A DNA stretch of 64,000 nucleotides from Nitzschia sp. DOCU1 (Eukaryota > Bacillariophyta > Bacillariophyceae > Bacillariales > Bacillariaceae). The position numbers and the translations under genes were made by a program. Positions 48,948 through 57,688 of the stretch are shown piece after piece; positions within the stretch are counted from its first letter, which is position 1; the number at the start of each line of letters is the position of its first letter. Location: positions 1,240,001-1,304,000 of the forward strand of contig OX595997.1 in NCBI GenBank assembly GCA_951394045.1, read 5' to 3'. The notes under the pieces were generated by a model. The model ran no database searches and was not told the DNA's origin. It saw only the letters and a list, made by a program, of their open reading frames with translations.

Positions 48948-51900
48948 CTACAAGAGCCGTCGGACTAGAGTCGGACGTTCCGGCATTCGGCGATGAGAGT
49001 TTCCATAACACATTCGGCACAGCCGTACTGGACCGGAGTCTTTGCTTCTAGGAAACACTTCGCAACTGTTGCAGCAGCCGCCAGTGGTAAACATGACACG
49101 GTAATGACGTCCTGTAGCATCGAGCTTGGCCTTGTCTTCGGCCGATAAAAAGAACACGCACAGTTCACAGGGACCAGGGTAATTGTGAAGATATGGATTG
49201 AATCTCTTCTGGCATCCTCGTACGCCTTCGCGACGCGGGCTTTGAAACGAGCCGACGGAACACTGTGATGATAGTGACGCGACCGATTGTGCCAGAGGTG
49301 ATAGAGTGTAAAAATCAGGGTGACTTGGTATCGATGGAACGCCTGTAAGGTCGGCGTCCGGTCTTTTGACTACCGGTGATTTTGGCTCGGCGAGGCGAGC
49401 GATAGTCTTGTCGCTAGGCTGCTTTTTGGTGGTCGATTTACCACCAAAGAGACGAACTGGGGCGGTCCTTCCTTTGTTTCGCGATTCTGCCAGGGTGTAC
49501 ATTGGGACGTTACTCTCGTCCTTGAATGCATCCGTGGGTTTCCGGTCCGTCCGTGTTGTCCACGAAGTGAGCTTCGACATTATCTTCTTCGTGCGCGCGA
49601 CAGCAGATTTCGGCGTGCCATTATTCCGACCGGTTGCAGAGGCCGAATTTGCTTGCGTCCGTGCGGCAGTAATGAAGGACCGACTAGTGCCAGATCGACA
49701 GTCAGATTTTGTTGACTGAAGTTGTGGCACCAAAGGCTTTTTCGAGGATAGCTCCGGCCGTTGCCTTTTCTCACCAAACACTCTGTTCGTACCCCGGAGT
49801 CCAGGAATAATAGGCTTCTTGCGCGTCAACGAAGGCACTGGCTTACTAGAAGCGGGTGATTTCTTAGATCTTGCAGTGGCAGGTTGCGAAGTCTTAAGCC
49901 ATCGGTTCTGCGACCCAGTTGCCTTTGCTTTCGGCGTCGGTGTCGGCTTTGTAGTTTCCTCCATCCCTGGCTTGCGAGACTCTTCTTCCGTTGGTTCGAA
50001 CATGATCTCGATGTCATCGTCAAGAGCTCTATCCAAAAACTCTTCGAGACCACTTGTCGAATCTTCCGGTATACCCGACTGCTCGGGAAGAACTCGTCGT
50101 CGCTCCTGAGAATCTTGCTCTTCCAACGGAGCATCCAAGGCTTCGTCTAAAAATGCCTCCAGTCTGGCGATAGAGTCATCTGGCACATACTCATCATCGT
50201 CTCCATTTGCTTCAGCCTCGGCGGATTTGCCGGCAACGAGTTCTTCCACGGCGCTATCTAGTGCTTCGTCCAAGAAAGCCTCCAATTTTGAAATGGAGTC
50301 ATCAGGGACGTATGCTTCGTCTTCCCCCAGTTCTCTTACCCGGTCACCCATGAATTCCTCCAGTGGTACGTCAAGTGCTTCGGGCTCATGCTCGGCGACC
50401 TCTTCTAATGGTGCATCCAACGCCTTGTCCAAGAGCGCTTCCAACTTGGCCATGTCATCGTCTAGAACGGATTCGTCTTCATCGATCTTATTTTTATGTT
50501 TCCTCGTCTCCTCACAATGCTTGGAAGTATTGTTGATGTGCACTGTTACATCATCATCATTTCCTGCAGAACGGACGATGGGTTCAGGAAGCGAACCCAA
50601 CTCAACAATCGAATCCGAACTTGGAGTCTCGTCGTCGTCGTTGATGTCGTCATCCTCGAACAAATCACCCAGCGGTTCGGACCTCTCATCGACATCATCG
50701 ACTGTTGCAATCACATCACCTCCCTGCCTGGCCGATTCGACCGCATGAGTGGAACCGAGCAGAGCACCAAGCTTTTGTATTGACTCAGAGAGATCTTCTT
50801 GTTCGTCTTTGCTATCCATGGCAGGAATGGAATCGTCTTGGTGAACTGATCCCATTAAAGCTCCCAACTTATGAATCGAGTCAGTTAACTGATCGGAATC
50901 AGACCCTGATATTATTTCTTGACCCAAGCTATGTTGTGCGTTTTTCTTCTTCAACGTAGCAGAATCCCAAAGTTTCTTTGCTCGCCATAAGTCCTGGTCG
51001 TCTTCCATTGGATCGCTGTCGTAACCTTCCACCTCTTCATCTGAGTTTGTTCGCAAAAGAAAGGTGTCCACCTCTGGAACATGTGTCTCTTTGGACTGGG
51101 AATCGTTATGCGGCTGAGTATCACTAGTTTCATGCATCGGCGAAGGTCGTTCCCCATCGAACGACGATTTTACCGCCTTAACTTTGTCTTTATGATCCAA
51201 TTGCCCCATAAAACTCCCACGGTTGGGAGGCGGCGACGTTGGCATATTCTTGCCAACCGTGTCAGGCATGACATTGATTTCTTGGTGCGTCGTGGAACCT
51301 CGAAACGGACTTATATGCCGAGGTCCCCCCAGGAACGAGCCTCGAATAGGAGGGGAAGCTGTCTCCATATCACTGGCACCCGGTGAAAAGTTGATTTCGC
51401 GGTCTTCCATTTGTGGAAAGATCCAAGAATCTTTGGTTGAGGGTTCCCCAATTTCTCCATGATGCCCAATAAAACTTCCTTGCAACGGCGGCGACGACGT
51501 AGGCATGCTCTTTCCAGCCATTTCTGGCATGACGTTGATGTCGCGAAGAGAATTGTCCCCTTTCCGGCGTCCTTCGATGTAGGACCCCGTCACCGGCGGT
51601 GCCGCAGTTTGCATTTCACTTCCGCCTGGCGAAAAATTGATTTCTCTGTCCAGAGCTGTCGTTGTGCTCATGAAAAGCGCATTTCCTTCATGTTGACGAA
51701 TAAAGCCTCCCTGCTTCGGGGGCGACGACGTCGGCATGTCCTTGCCAGCAGTCTCCGGAGTGACATTGATTTCCTGGCCCCCAATTGGATTCGGCTGCCG
51801 GCCTTCAATGTAGGATCCTCTCACCGGCGGTGGTGCTGTCTCCATCGCACTTCCTGCCGGTGCGAAGTCAATATCACGACTATCGTTGCTCAGACTGGGA

Positions 51901-52670
51901 TTCAGTTTTCGGTCTCTGCGAAAACTACCGTCCAGGGGTACGCTCACAACGGGTTCCGATTCACCCATTTCGGCTGGAGGTGGCACAAACGAAATATCTT
52001 CATCCTGTAGTTTGTCATCACTTAAGCTTTTACCGAGCTTTCGGTCCCCACGAAAGCTGCCATCCAAAGGTATTGGTACGACCGGGCTCAAATTTCCCAG
52101 AATTTGTGGCGGGACAAATGAAATCTCTCCCTCTGGCGATTTCATTATTGATTTGCGGAACAACTCAGGGTCTCCCAAAAAGCTACCATCTATCGGTACC
52201 GCGACGACCGCAGGACCCTCGTCATCCGAATTTTCGATATCGTCATCCAGCGTCGGCGGCACAAATGAAATATCTTCTTCTTCCATCACGGGCACAACAG
52301 TCGAACGAGACATGGCCTCCGTCGGAAATATCCAGGAGTTGCTAATAGTAGGGGTGGTTGGCTCGTCGACATCTCCGACAAAAGGCACTACTGAGCTATG
52401 ATCAGAATCCCCCAGTGGTGATCGTTTCGGAGGAGTCGTTCGTTTGCGCCGAAAACTGCCGGTGCTAGGTGGCGTTAGTGTGTGTGTCAAAGATATGGCA
52501 GGGGGGCGAAATTCAATATCCTGATACGATTCCATTGATATGTCGCCGCGGTCTGTTCGGGGCGAGGGCGGCGTTGGCTTGGCCACATAATCATTCATAT
52601 TGTTAACTCTTCTTCTTCCTATCTGTTGTTCAACAACATCGATAGCATGGAAGCATTGACAAAGTTTCAT
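48948..52670 (-). CDS. Large repeat-rich, mostly disordered protein with Cys-rich C-terminus
   Basis: The single-exon protein has 1240 residues (a second Met at residue 25, MNDYVAKPTPPSPRT, is an alternative start). Residues about 130-490 hold at least eight degenerate units of 35-50 residues with the pattern [E/D]I[S/N/D]FxPx, a Pro-Pro pair and GS[F/Y]. Residues about 590-890 hold about six copies of a short helix motif like DDSIxKLExxLDxALDxxLEE. After a basic Ser/Thr/Lys region, the last 90 residues have paired cysteines (PGPCELCVFF, GGCCNSCEV, VRLCRMCYGNSH), a likely zinc site. No domain was recognised. Repeated short motifs suggest a scaffold binding several copies of partners; partners and location are unknown. 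Confidence 0.75.
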   Translation of the reverse strand: MKLCQCFHAIDVVEQQIGRRRVNNMNDYVAKPTPPSPRTDRGDISMESYQDIEFRPPAISLTHTLTPPSTGSFRRKRTTPPKRSPLGDSDHSSVVPFVGDVDEPTTPTISNSWIFPTEAMSRSTVVPVMEEEDISFVPPTLDDDIENSDDEGPAVVAVPIDGSFLGDPELFRKSIMKSPEGEISFVPPQILGNLSPVVPIPLDGSFRGDRKLGKSLSDDKLQDEDISFVPPPAEMGESEPVVSVPLDGSFRRDRKLNPSLSNDSRDIDFAPAGSAMETAPPPVRGSYIEGRQPNPIGGQEINVTPETAGKDMPTSSPPKQGGFIRQHEGNALFMSTTTALDREINFSPGGSEMQTAAPPVTGSYIEGRRKGDNSLRDINVMPEMAGKSMPTSSPPLQGSFIGHHGEIGEPSTKDSWIFPQMEDREINFSPGASDMETASPPIRGSFLGGPRHISPFRGSTTHQEINVMPDTVGKNMPTSPPPNRGSFMGQLDHKDKVKAVKSSFDGERPSPMHETSDTQPHNDSQSKETHVPEVDTFLLRTNSDEEVEGYDSDPMEDDQDLWRAKKLWDSATLKKKNAQHSLGQEIISGSDSDQLTDSIHKLGALMGSVHQDDSIPAMDSKDEQEDLSESIQKLGALLGSTHAVESARQGGDVIATVDDVDERSEPLGDLFEDDDINDDDETPSSDSIVELGSLPEPIVRSAGNDDDVTVHINNTSKHCEETRKHKNKIDEDESVLDDDMAKLEALLDKALDAPLEEVAEHEPEALDVPLEEFMGDRVRELGEDEAYVPDDSISKLEAFLDEALDSAVEELVAGKSAEAEANGDDDEYVPDDSIARLEAFLDEALDAPLEEQDSQERRRVLPEQSGIPEDSTSGLEEFLDRALDDDIEIMFEPTEEESRKPGMEETTKPTPTPKAKATGSQNRWLKTSQPATARSKKSPASSKPVPSLTRKKPIIPGLRGTNRVFGEKRQRPELSSKKPLVPQLQSTKSDCRSGTSRSFITAARTQANSASATGRNNGTPKSAVARTKKIMSKLTSWTTRTDRKPTDAFKDESNVPMYTLAESRNKGRTAPVRLFGGKSTTKKQPSDKTIARLAEPKSPVVKRPDADLTGVPSIPSHPDFYTLSPLAQSVASLSSQCSVGSFQSPRREGVRGCQKRFNPYLHNYPGPCELCVFFLSAEDKAKLDATGRHYRVMFTTGGCCNSCEVFPRSKDSGPVRLCRMCYGNSHRRMPERPTLVRRLL

Positions 52671-53343
52671 GCACCACCGTTGTAAACAGATCGATAATAA
52701 CTACAAGAAGAATACCGCCCAGACAAATGTGAAACTTCTCAAGCCACAAATAACTCTTGCAGTTCTCTACCGGTAGGTTTCTTTCCCCGCAATGCCCTTG
52801 ACAGGAGGGTTCAGCTGGGTCTTTCACTGTGAGTCTCTTTTTGACAATCGCCCCCTGTTCCTGTTGGCTAAAAAGTCGACGAGAAAGGAGGAAGATGATG
52901 CATGGAAATTGGGTCCGTCTTCCTTCTTGGCAGCATTTTGACAGCAAGATTCCCAACAGACAGTCATTACCAAAACTGCGCGCCCTTGAAGCGTTAAGCG
53001 CGCCTGCAGGCCCACCACGGCTCGCGAAGAGATGACCCGCCTGCGACAAAAGCCCTCACTTCATGTACCATGATACGTACGTATATGTGGTACAGCGCCA
53101 GCGTCAAGTCGACTAAAAATGGCGGGGAACCATCAGGCCGCGATAAAAGGTTTGAGCCCCATTTGCCATTCTCGAGTGCCAATTTCCCGCCAAGCACCTC
53201 CTTGTTTCGAGTTAGATGACAATTGAGCATCATGCTCTAGAAAACTGTGGCGAATGGAGAGTCAAGAGCACAGGCAAGAGTAATGGGCTTGTTGAGATGA
53301 TATTTTGCCTTCCAGTGATAGGATTGTACGTCGTTGGCCAGCG
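52671..53343. other. Divergent promoter region, 673 bp
   Basis: This lies between the scaffold-like gene (minus) and the second FkbM gene (plus). A 140-codon open frame on the minus strand (52630-53049) overlaps the scaffold start and has no domain; it is regarded as chance. Confidence 0.4.
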
Positions 53344-54447
53344 ATGAGTCCTCACCTGCGATCCGCCGGCAGGCCATCATATCGATCATCCCTCCGAAGG
53401 TGTTGGGGGCGACAGCCGACTGCGGCGAAGTTTCTAGCAATATGTCTTGTGTTCTATCTATGGTACGACTTTGCGAATCGACGGGTGGATCTGCTGTTGG
53501 ATACGAAGACTCCCTCGGACGCTACCGGTCTAGAGGTGAAAGCTGGTGACAAAGTACGCTCGTCGACAACGCGAAACCCCCATACCATTAAACTGTCCCA
53601 TTCAAAACTCGAAGAAAAGTACTCCCAATACAATTATCGAGGTCCAGAACCCCGCCTTCATCCGATACCACACCCGGAATGTGGCACACCGCCCGATTTC
53701 AATCAATATTTCAAACAACCTTTGCTATTTCGATCATCGCGGAATGAAGATTTGACAATTTTCAACCGCCTATTCCAACAAGACTACTCCTCGCCCCAAA
53801 ACACGACAGCCAACAAATATGTCTATGTCGAACTTGGGGCTTTCAACGGACGACGTGAAAGCAATACTCGTTTCTTTGATCTCTGTTTGGGATGGGACGG
53901 TCTACTGATAGAAGCCAATCCGCTGAAATTTTTCAAATTATTGCAGTTCCGTCCCCATGCACATTGCCTCGAGTATGCACCATCCTGCGAGTCGCCATCA
54001 CGGGTGAGATTCCATTCCGTGGCCTTTACCAATGCGGCGCAAGCCGCTGTTCCCAGCGTTTATGACAATACCAGCTTGGTAGAGGTGTTCTGCGATCGCC
54101 TGACTCCCGCTTTAGTGGACATTTTGGGTGGCTATGTGACCTTGTTTTCGCTGGACGTGGAAGGGGCTGAACATCTGGTCTTGCGCACAGTTGACTTTGA
54201 TCAGGTTCACGTTGACATTTGGATGGTGGAAAACGTCAGTCAGTTTTGCTTACGGAATGAAACTTGCCGTTCACGGGACGAATCCCGAGCCATTTTGCAA
54301 CGCGCCGGTTATGTTGGTTTTGAGACGGTGATTTCGGGATCGGATGTCTTTGTGTTACGTGGTTCCCGGTATGAGCAATTGCTACAGCAGTCGTCTGACA
54401 AAATAATTCCACCCGCATATCCAAGGAACAGTCTGGACTCTGGATAG
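53344..54447 (+). CDS. FkbM-family methyltransferase, second copy, type II membrane protein
   Basis: The protein has 367 residues from the first ATG, with an Arg-rich N-terminus and anchor residues about 28-44 (AAKFLAICLVFYLWYDFA). SAM motif I is KYVYVELGAFNGRRESNTRF (about 158-177), then GWDGLLIEANPLKFFKLL, the acidic motif II, and TLFSLDVEGAEHLVLRTVDF (about 266-285), the FkbM Asp-Glu signature. Downstream, VDIWMVENVSQF and an Arg/Glu-rich helix end the fold. It differs from the gene at 47370 in all loops, so the two are not recent duplicates. It is single-exon. Luminal N-glycosylation sites (NTT, NTS, NVS) support Golgi orientation. Substrate is unknown. Confidence 0.8.
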   Translation: MSPHLRSAGRPSYRSSLRRCWGRQPTAAKFLAICLVFYLWYDFANRRVDLLLDTKTPSDATGLEVKAGDKVRSSTTRNPHTIKLSHSKLEEKYSQYNYRGPEPRLHPIPHPECGTPPDFNQYFKQPLLFRSSRNEDLTIFNRLFQQDYSSPQNTTANKYVYVELGAFNGRRESNTRFFDLCLGWDGLLIEANPLKFFKLLQFRPHAHCLEYAPSCESPSRVRFHSVAFTNAAQAAVPSVYDNTSLVEVFCDRLTPALVDILGGYVTLFSLDVEGAEHLVLRTVDFDQVHVDIWMVENVSQFCLRNETCRSRDESRAILQRAGYVGFETVISGSDVFVLRGSRYEQLLQQSSDKIIPPAYPRNSLDSG

Positions 54448-54645
54448 GCAAGCAATTGTGCGGATGCCTTCGAATGGCCGCAAGCTACTTTTTATCTTGT
54501 TTGGACATCCCGCCTACTCAGATCGAGCAGTGATATTGTTCCTGGATAACCACCACAAATCGAACCATTCAGTGCAACTCTAATAGCAATTATTGTTACC
54601 GTCGTCGCCTTACTTTCATGCCCCCCGTGCTCGGTAAGTCCACGT
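54448..54645. other. Convergent intergenic region
   Basis: These 198 bp hold both 3' ends; nothing else was recognised. Confidence 0.4.
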
Positions 54646-55452
54646 TCATGCAATGTGATGCGCGGCACGAACTTCTGCCGTATAGATATACTTGGTGGCC
54701 AATGTCAAGACAGCATTGATTTTGAACACGCCAATTAGTGCCAGAATGATACTTGCCACTAGTATGGCTTGGCCGACCCGATCTTCGTTGGATGTCTTTT
54801 CCACCACACTTGCCAAGAAACAAATCACAAACGAAAGGCACGTAACGAGAAATGACCGAAAGCCCCATTTGCGAAACATTGCCGTGGCATATTGAAAGGC
54901 CAGATATCCTGCTTCATTACCAACTCCCAAGGCTTCTTTACTGTAAATTCCCAAAATGTTAAACAGCACGGCGGTGTAGGTACCACATATAATACACAAG
55001 GTCGTCGAAGCCGTAAAGAGGGACTCTAACATGCAAACAAGGCGTGGCCGGTTTCCGTTCGCGTCGGGCTTTGTATTAAACTTTTGACTGGTGTACAATC
55101 GCAAGGATGCATTCATTATCAAAGCAGTAATGGTGGAATAGGTGGCTGTGGATTGAAGTTTGAGGCCTTCGCGGCTCAAGTTCAATGCTGCTTCGGCGCC
55201 GCCACGAAGGATCACGGAAAGTGTCGCAGCATCTGGAGTAATGACATGCAATTCTGTTGTTGTGGAAGATTGAGGGGTTGGTAGCTGTCGGGGGGCGTGT
55301 CTTGACAGTATCATCGGTTCGAGCAAAAGACCACGGGGACTGCTCCTGGCGATTGGGGCAAAGCCATGGACGCCATCAAGTTGGATCCCCGAGAGAAGAA
55401 GCAAACAATAACCCCAATAATAACAGGCAAACAAGAATCTACTACGAGTCAT
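54646..55452 (-). CDS. Plastid-targeted multi-pass membrane protein, unknown function
   Basis: The protein has 268 residues. Signal peptide about 1-30 (hydrophobic CYYWGYCLLLLSGI) is followed by GFAPIA, with Phe31 at the plastid +1 site, then an Arg/Ser/Thr transit segment to about residue 70. After an amphipathic region (ATLSVILRGGAEAAL), three to four membrane helices follow: LFTASTTLCIICGTYTAVLF (about 138-160), FLVTCLSFVICFLASVV (about 204-220) and AILVASIILALIGVFKI (about 231-247). Between them lie charged Lys/Arg loops. The order, with Gly-containing loops (GIYSKEALGVGNEAG), resembles plastid envelope or thylakoid proteins of unknown role. I could not name the family. Confidence 0.7.
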   Translation of the reverse strand: MTRSRFLFACYYWGYCLLLLSGIQLDGVHGFAPIARSSPRGLLLEPMILSRHAPRQLPTPQSSTTTELHVITPDAATLSVILRGGAEAALNLSREGLKLQSTATYSTITALIMNASLRLYTSQKFNTKPDANGNRPRLVCMLESLFTASTTLCIICGTYTAVLFNILGIYSKEALGVGNEAGYLAFQYATAMFRKWGFRSFLVTCLSFVICFLASVVEKTSNEDRVGQAILVASIILALIGVFKINAVLTLATKYIYTAEVRAAHHIA

Positions 55453-55833
55453 CTTTTGGGTGTATGAGCAATATCGAGACGATTTGTAGATGGATACAGC
55501 AGCAGGATAGCGTTTGGAAGTGAAGACCGGAATATTCCGAAGGGCGACAACGAGAATCCATTAGCCATCATGCCGCAGAGCAACGAAAGATGCTCGTGAA
55601 AAGATTTTTCGTGTTAAAAAGTTTTGGCGAAGGGATTTGAATAATGACAGTTGTGACGTCACGCACCTTTATGTGATCGAATCAGTCATCTATCGCAAAA
55701 GCTCGCTGCTACGGGTACGCTACAAAAAATGACCATGACGATGTGACTCTCTCGTTGGCTGTGTTTACCGGTATCACATCACAGATTGCCGTCGTACGCA
55801 GTATAAATCGTGTCCGGCGCTTGAAATGCCGCG
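55453..55833. other. Divergent promoter region, 381 bp
   Basis: Both promoters should be here. No motif stood out. Confidence 0.4.
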
Positions 55834-57093
55834 ATGATGCTTGGCGAAGCTCCACTGACTGCTTCTTCCAGCAGCAGCAGCAGCAGCAGCAAGTTCCTCT
55901 TTCCTTTCGTTTGCCTGGCTGGCATTGGCTTGGTGTGGTGGCTCCAACCATGGGCGCTCTATTATCTCTTGAAGAAACAACGTGACCATCGTCTCGTCAC
56001 GGCATTGTACGTGTGCTTGTACATGACAATCACTGGAGCCTTGGGTCACTCCTTGCATGCCTCGCTAGCGGCTGCGGGTGTGACTGTCAAACCCATGCTG
56101 TTCATTGTTGTGTGGTATACCAGTGCCATGCAGTGCCTGCGATTCTTGCACTTGTTGTCGGTAGGTCCGTCTGCCTTTGCACGTCATTTTGGATTGAACA
56201 GCTGGACACGCATCCGACTCTTCATGTGGTCGGCACCGACGATTCAGTTCTTACCCGATGCTGCTGCTGCCAAGAAGAAGAAAGACGTGCCACCTGGACT
56301 GTACATTCATCACTCGGCGTCTTCGCGACTTTCGTGGAGTCATTTCCAGTCCGAATGTCAGTCCGCTCTGTTGGATATTCTCGGCATGGAGGTGATTTGT
56401 GCTATTGTAGTGCTGCTAGAGTTAAGCGATCGATTGCCCATGCTGGTTCAAGCTTGGATTAGAGTCTACATTATGGGGTTTTCGACGGGGGTATTGAAAC
56501 TGTTGGTGGAATGTTCTGCGTATTATTGGGTGCTTTTACACACAAATGAAAAGGACGACGAAATTCGAATCTTTCCAATTTACAATCGACCGCATCTAAC
56601 GCAGTCTCCTCGTGAGCTATGGCATCGCTGGTCCGTCACCGCCGGTTATCACTTGCGTTTGGCATATTATGAACCGTGGATGCAAACCTTTCGACAGCAG
56701 TCGACGACCTCCTCGACTATTGTCAAAATGGTGCAACGTCTTATTATAACCGCCGCGCCATTTGCTGTCAATTGCCTCCTACACATTTCGTGGTGGAGTA
56801 TTGTCGTCAAGGGTGAGCCAGATTTCGTCTACTGGATACTTTTGTTTGTCTATCCTTTGGTTGGTTTTGGGATCCAAGACGTAGTAGCGGGGCTATGGAC
56901 GAAGGGACCGAACGTTGCTAGTAGCAAGAATGTTCCAAGGGTACACTGGTTGCATCGAGCATTGAATTTGTTGGTTTTGTGGACCGGTTTTGTACTGGTG
57001 GGAGAGCCAATGTCAACAGCGCATGGTTTGAATACCGACTTGACGGCTGTTGCTAGATCAAATCTGTTGCTAGCTCCATTACGGCCGCAATGA
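55834..57093 (+). CDS. Wax-synthase/MBOAT-like polytopic acyltransferase
   Basis: The 419-residue protein begins after a poly-Ser run (residues 11-19, encoded by a CAG/AGC microsatellite near 55868-55893). Seven to nine hydrophobic segments are visible. The key block SPRELWHRWSVTAGYHLRLA (about 258-277) resembles the wax-synthase/MBOAT active-site motif with Trp-His-Arg-Trp, and the final third has VNCLLHISWWSIVVKGEPDF and WILLFVYPLVGFG, where MBOAT proteins carry a second conserved His (here the His of LLHI). It would transfer a fatty acyl group to an alcohol or lipid in the ER membrane. The family call rests on the motif and membrane layout; the exact substrate is unknown. Confidence 0.65.
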   Translation: MMLGEAPLTASSSSSSSSSKFLFPFVCLAGIGLVWWLQPWALYYLLKKQRDHRLVTALYVCLYMTITGALGHSLHASLAAAGVTVKPMLFIVVWYTSAMQCLRFLHLLSVGPSAFARHFGLNSWTRIRLFMWSAPTIQFLPDAAAAKKKKDVPPGLYIHHSASSRLSWSHFQSECQSALLDILGMEVICAIVVLLELSDRLPMLVQAWIRVYIMGFSTGVLKLLVECSAYYWVLLHTNEKDDEIRIFPIYNRPHLTQSPRELWHRWSVTAGYHLRLAYYEPWMQTFRQQSTTSSTIVKMVQRLIITAAPFAVNCLLHISWWSIVVKGEPDFVYWILLFVYPLVGFGIQDVVAGLWTKGPNVASSKNVPRVHWLHRALNLLVLWTGFVLVGEPMSTAHGLNTDLTAVARSNLLLAPLRPQ

Positions 57094-57688
57094 TTTTGGA
57101 TGGCTTTTGTACCCTTAACCGGTCGCTGCTAGTGGGCCAGGTGATCCAACAAGTCTTAGTAGCCTTACATTCCAAGCGATTTCGACCAGGAAACATTGAG
57201 GTCTCACGACACCAAGTCCCTGGCACTACGACGGTATGATATGGCAATTGTGCTAGAAATGGGATTCTTCGGCGCCTATAAGCTACGCCGGAACAAGGCA
57301 AAGTCTGATTCTCAAAATGGATCATCCGAATCATCGCCTTGAACAACCATATAGAAGCATAGCTGCAGTGACCACCGTAACCCAGTGCCAAAAGGTGGGA
57401 GGACTTACTGTAGCTATGATATTCGGAACCTCGGCTTGGGCCTTTTTATCTTCTCTCCAGGGCGCTGGTGCGGGCACATTGTTGAAAACTCTGGCGCGAC
57501 CGTTCCATTTTCGAGATTGATTTTCTAATACATTTTATTTCTGAGGGGATTGTTGGCGCGGGATGCACCACCAAACCACGAATTGAGCGAAAGCCCGGAC
57601 GTTTCGAATGGATCGTTCAAAGCATCCATACGAAATTCCCGCCCTTCGGCACGGAATCTTAGCCCTACGCCTTGTTTGTCGAAATTTC
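57094..57688. other. Intergenic between convergent genes, 595 bp
   Basis: This should hold both 3' ends. No gene was recognised. Confidence 0.4.

Noticed and set aside
50227..50748. Plus-strand Ser-rich frame opposite the scaffold protein
   Set aside because: It is an antisense reading of Glu/Asp/Leu repeat codons; no domain.
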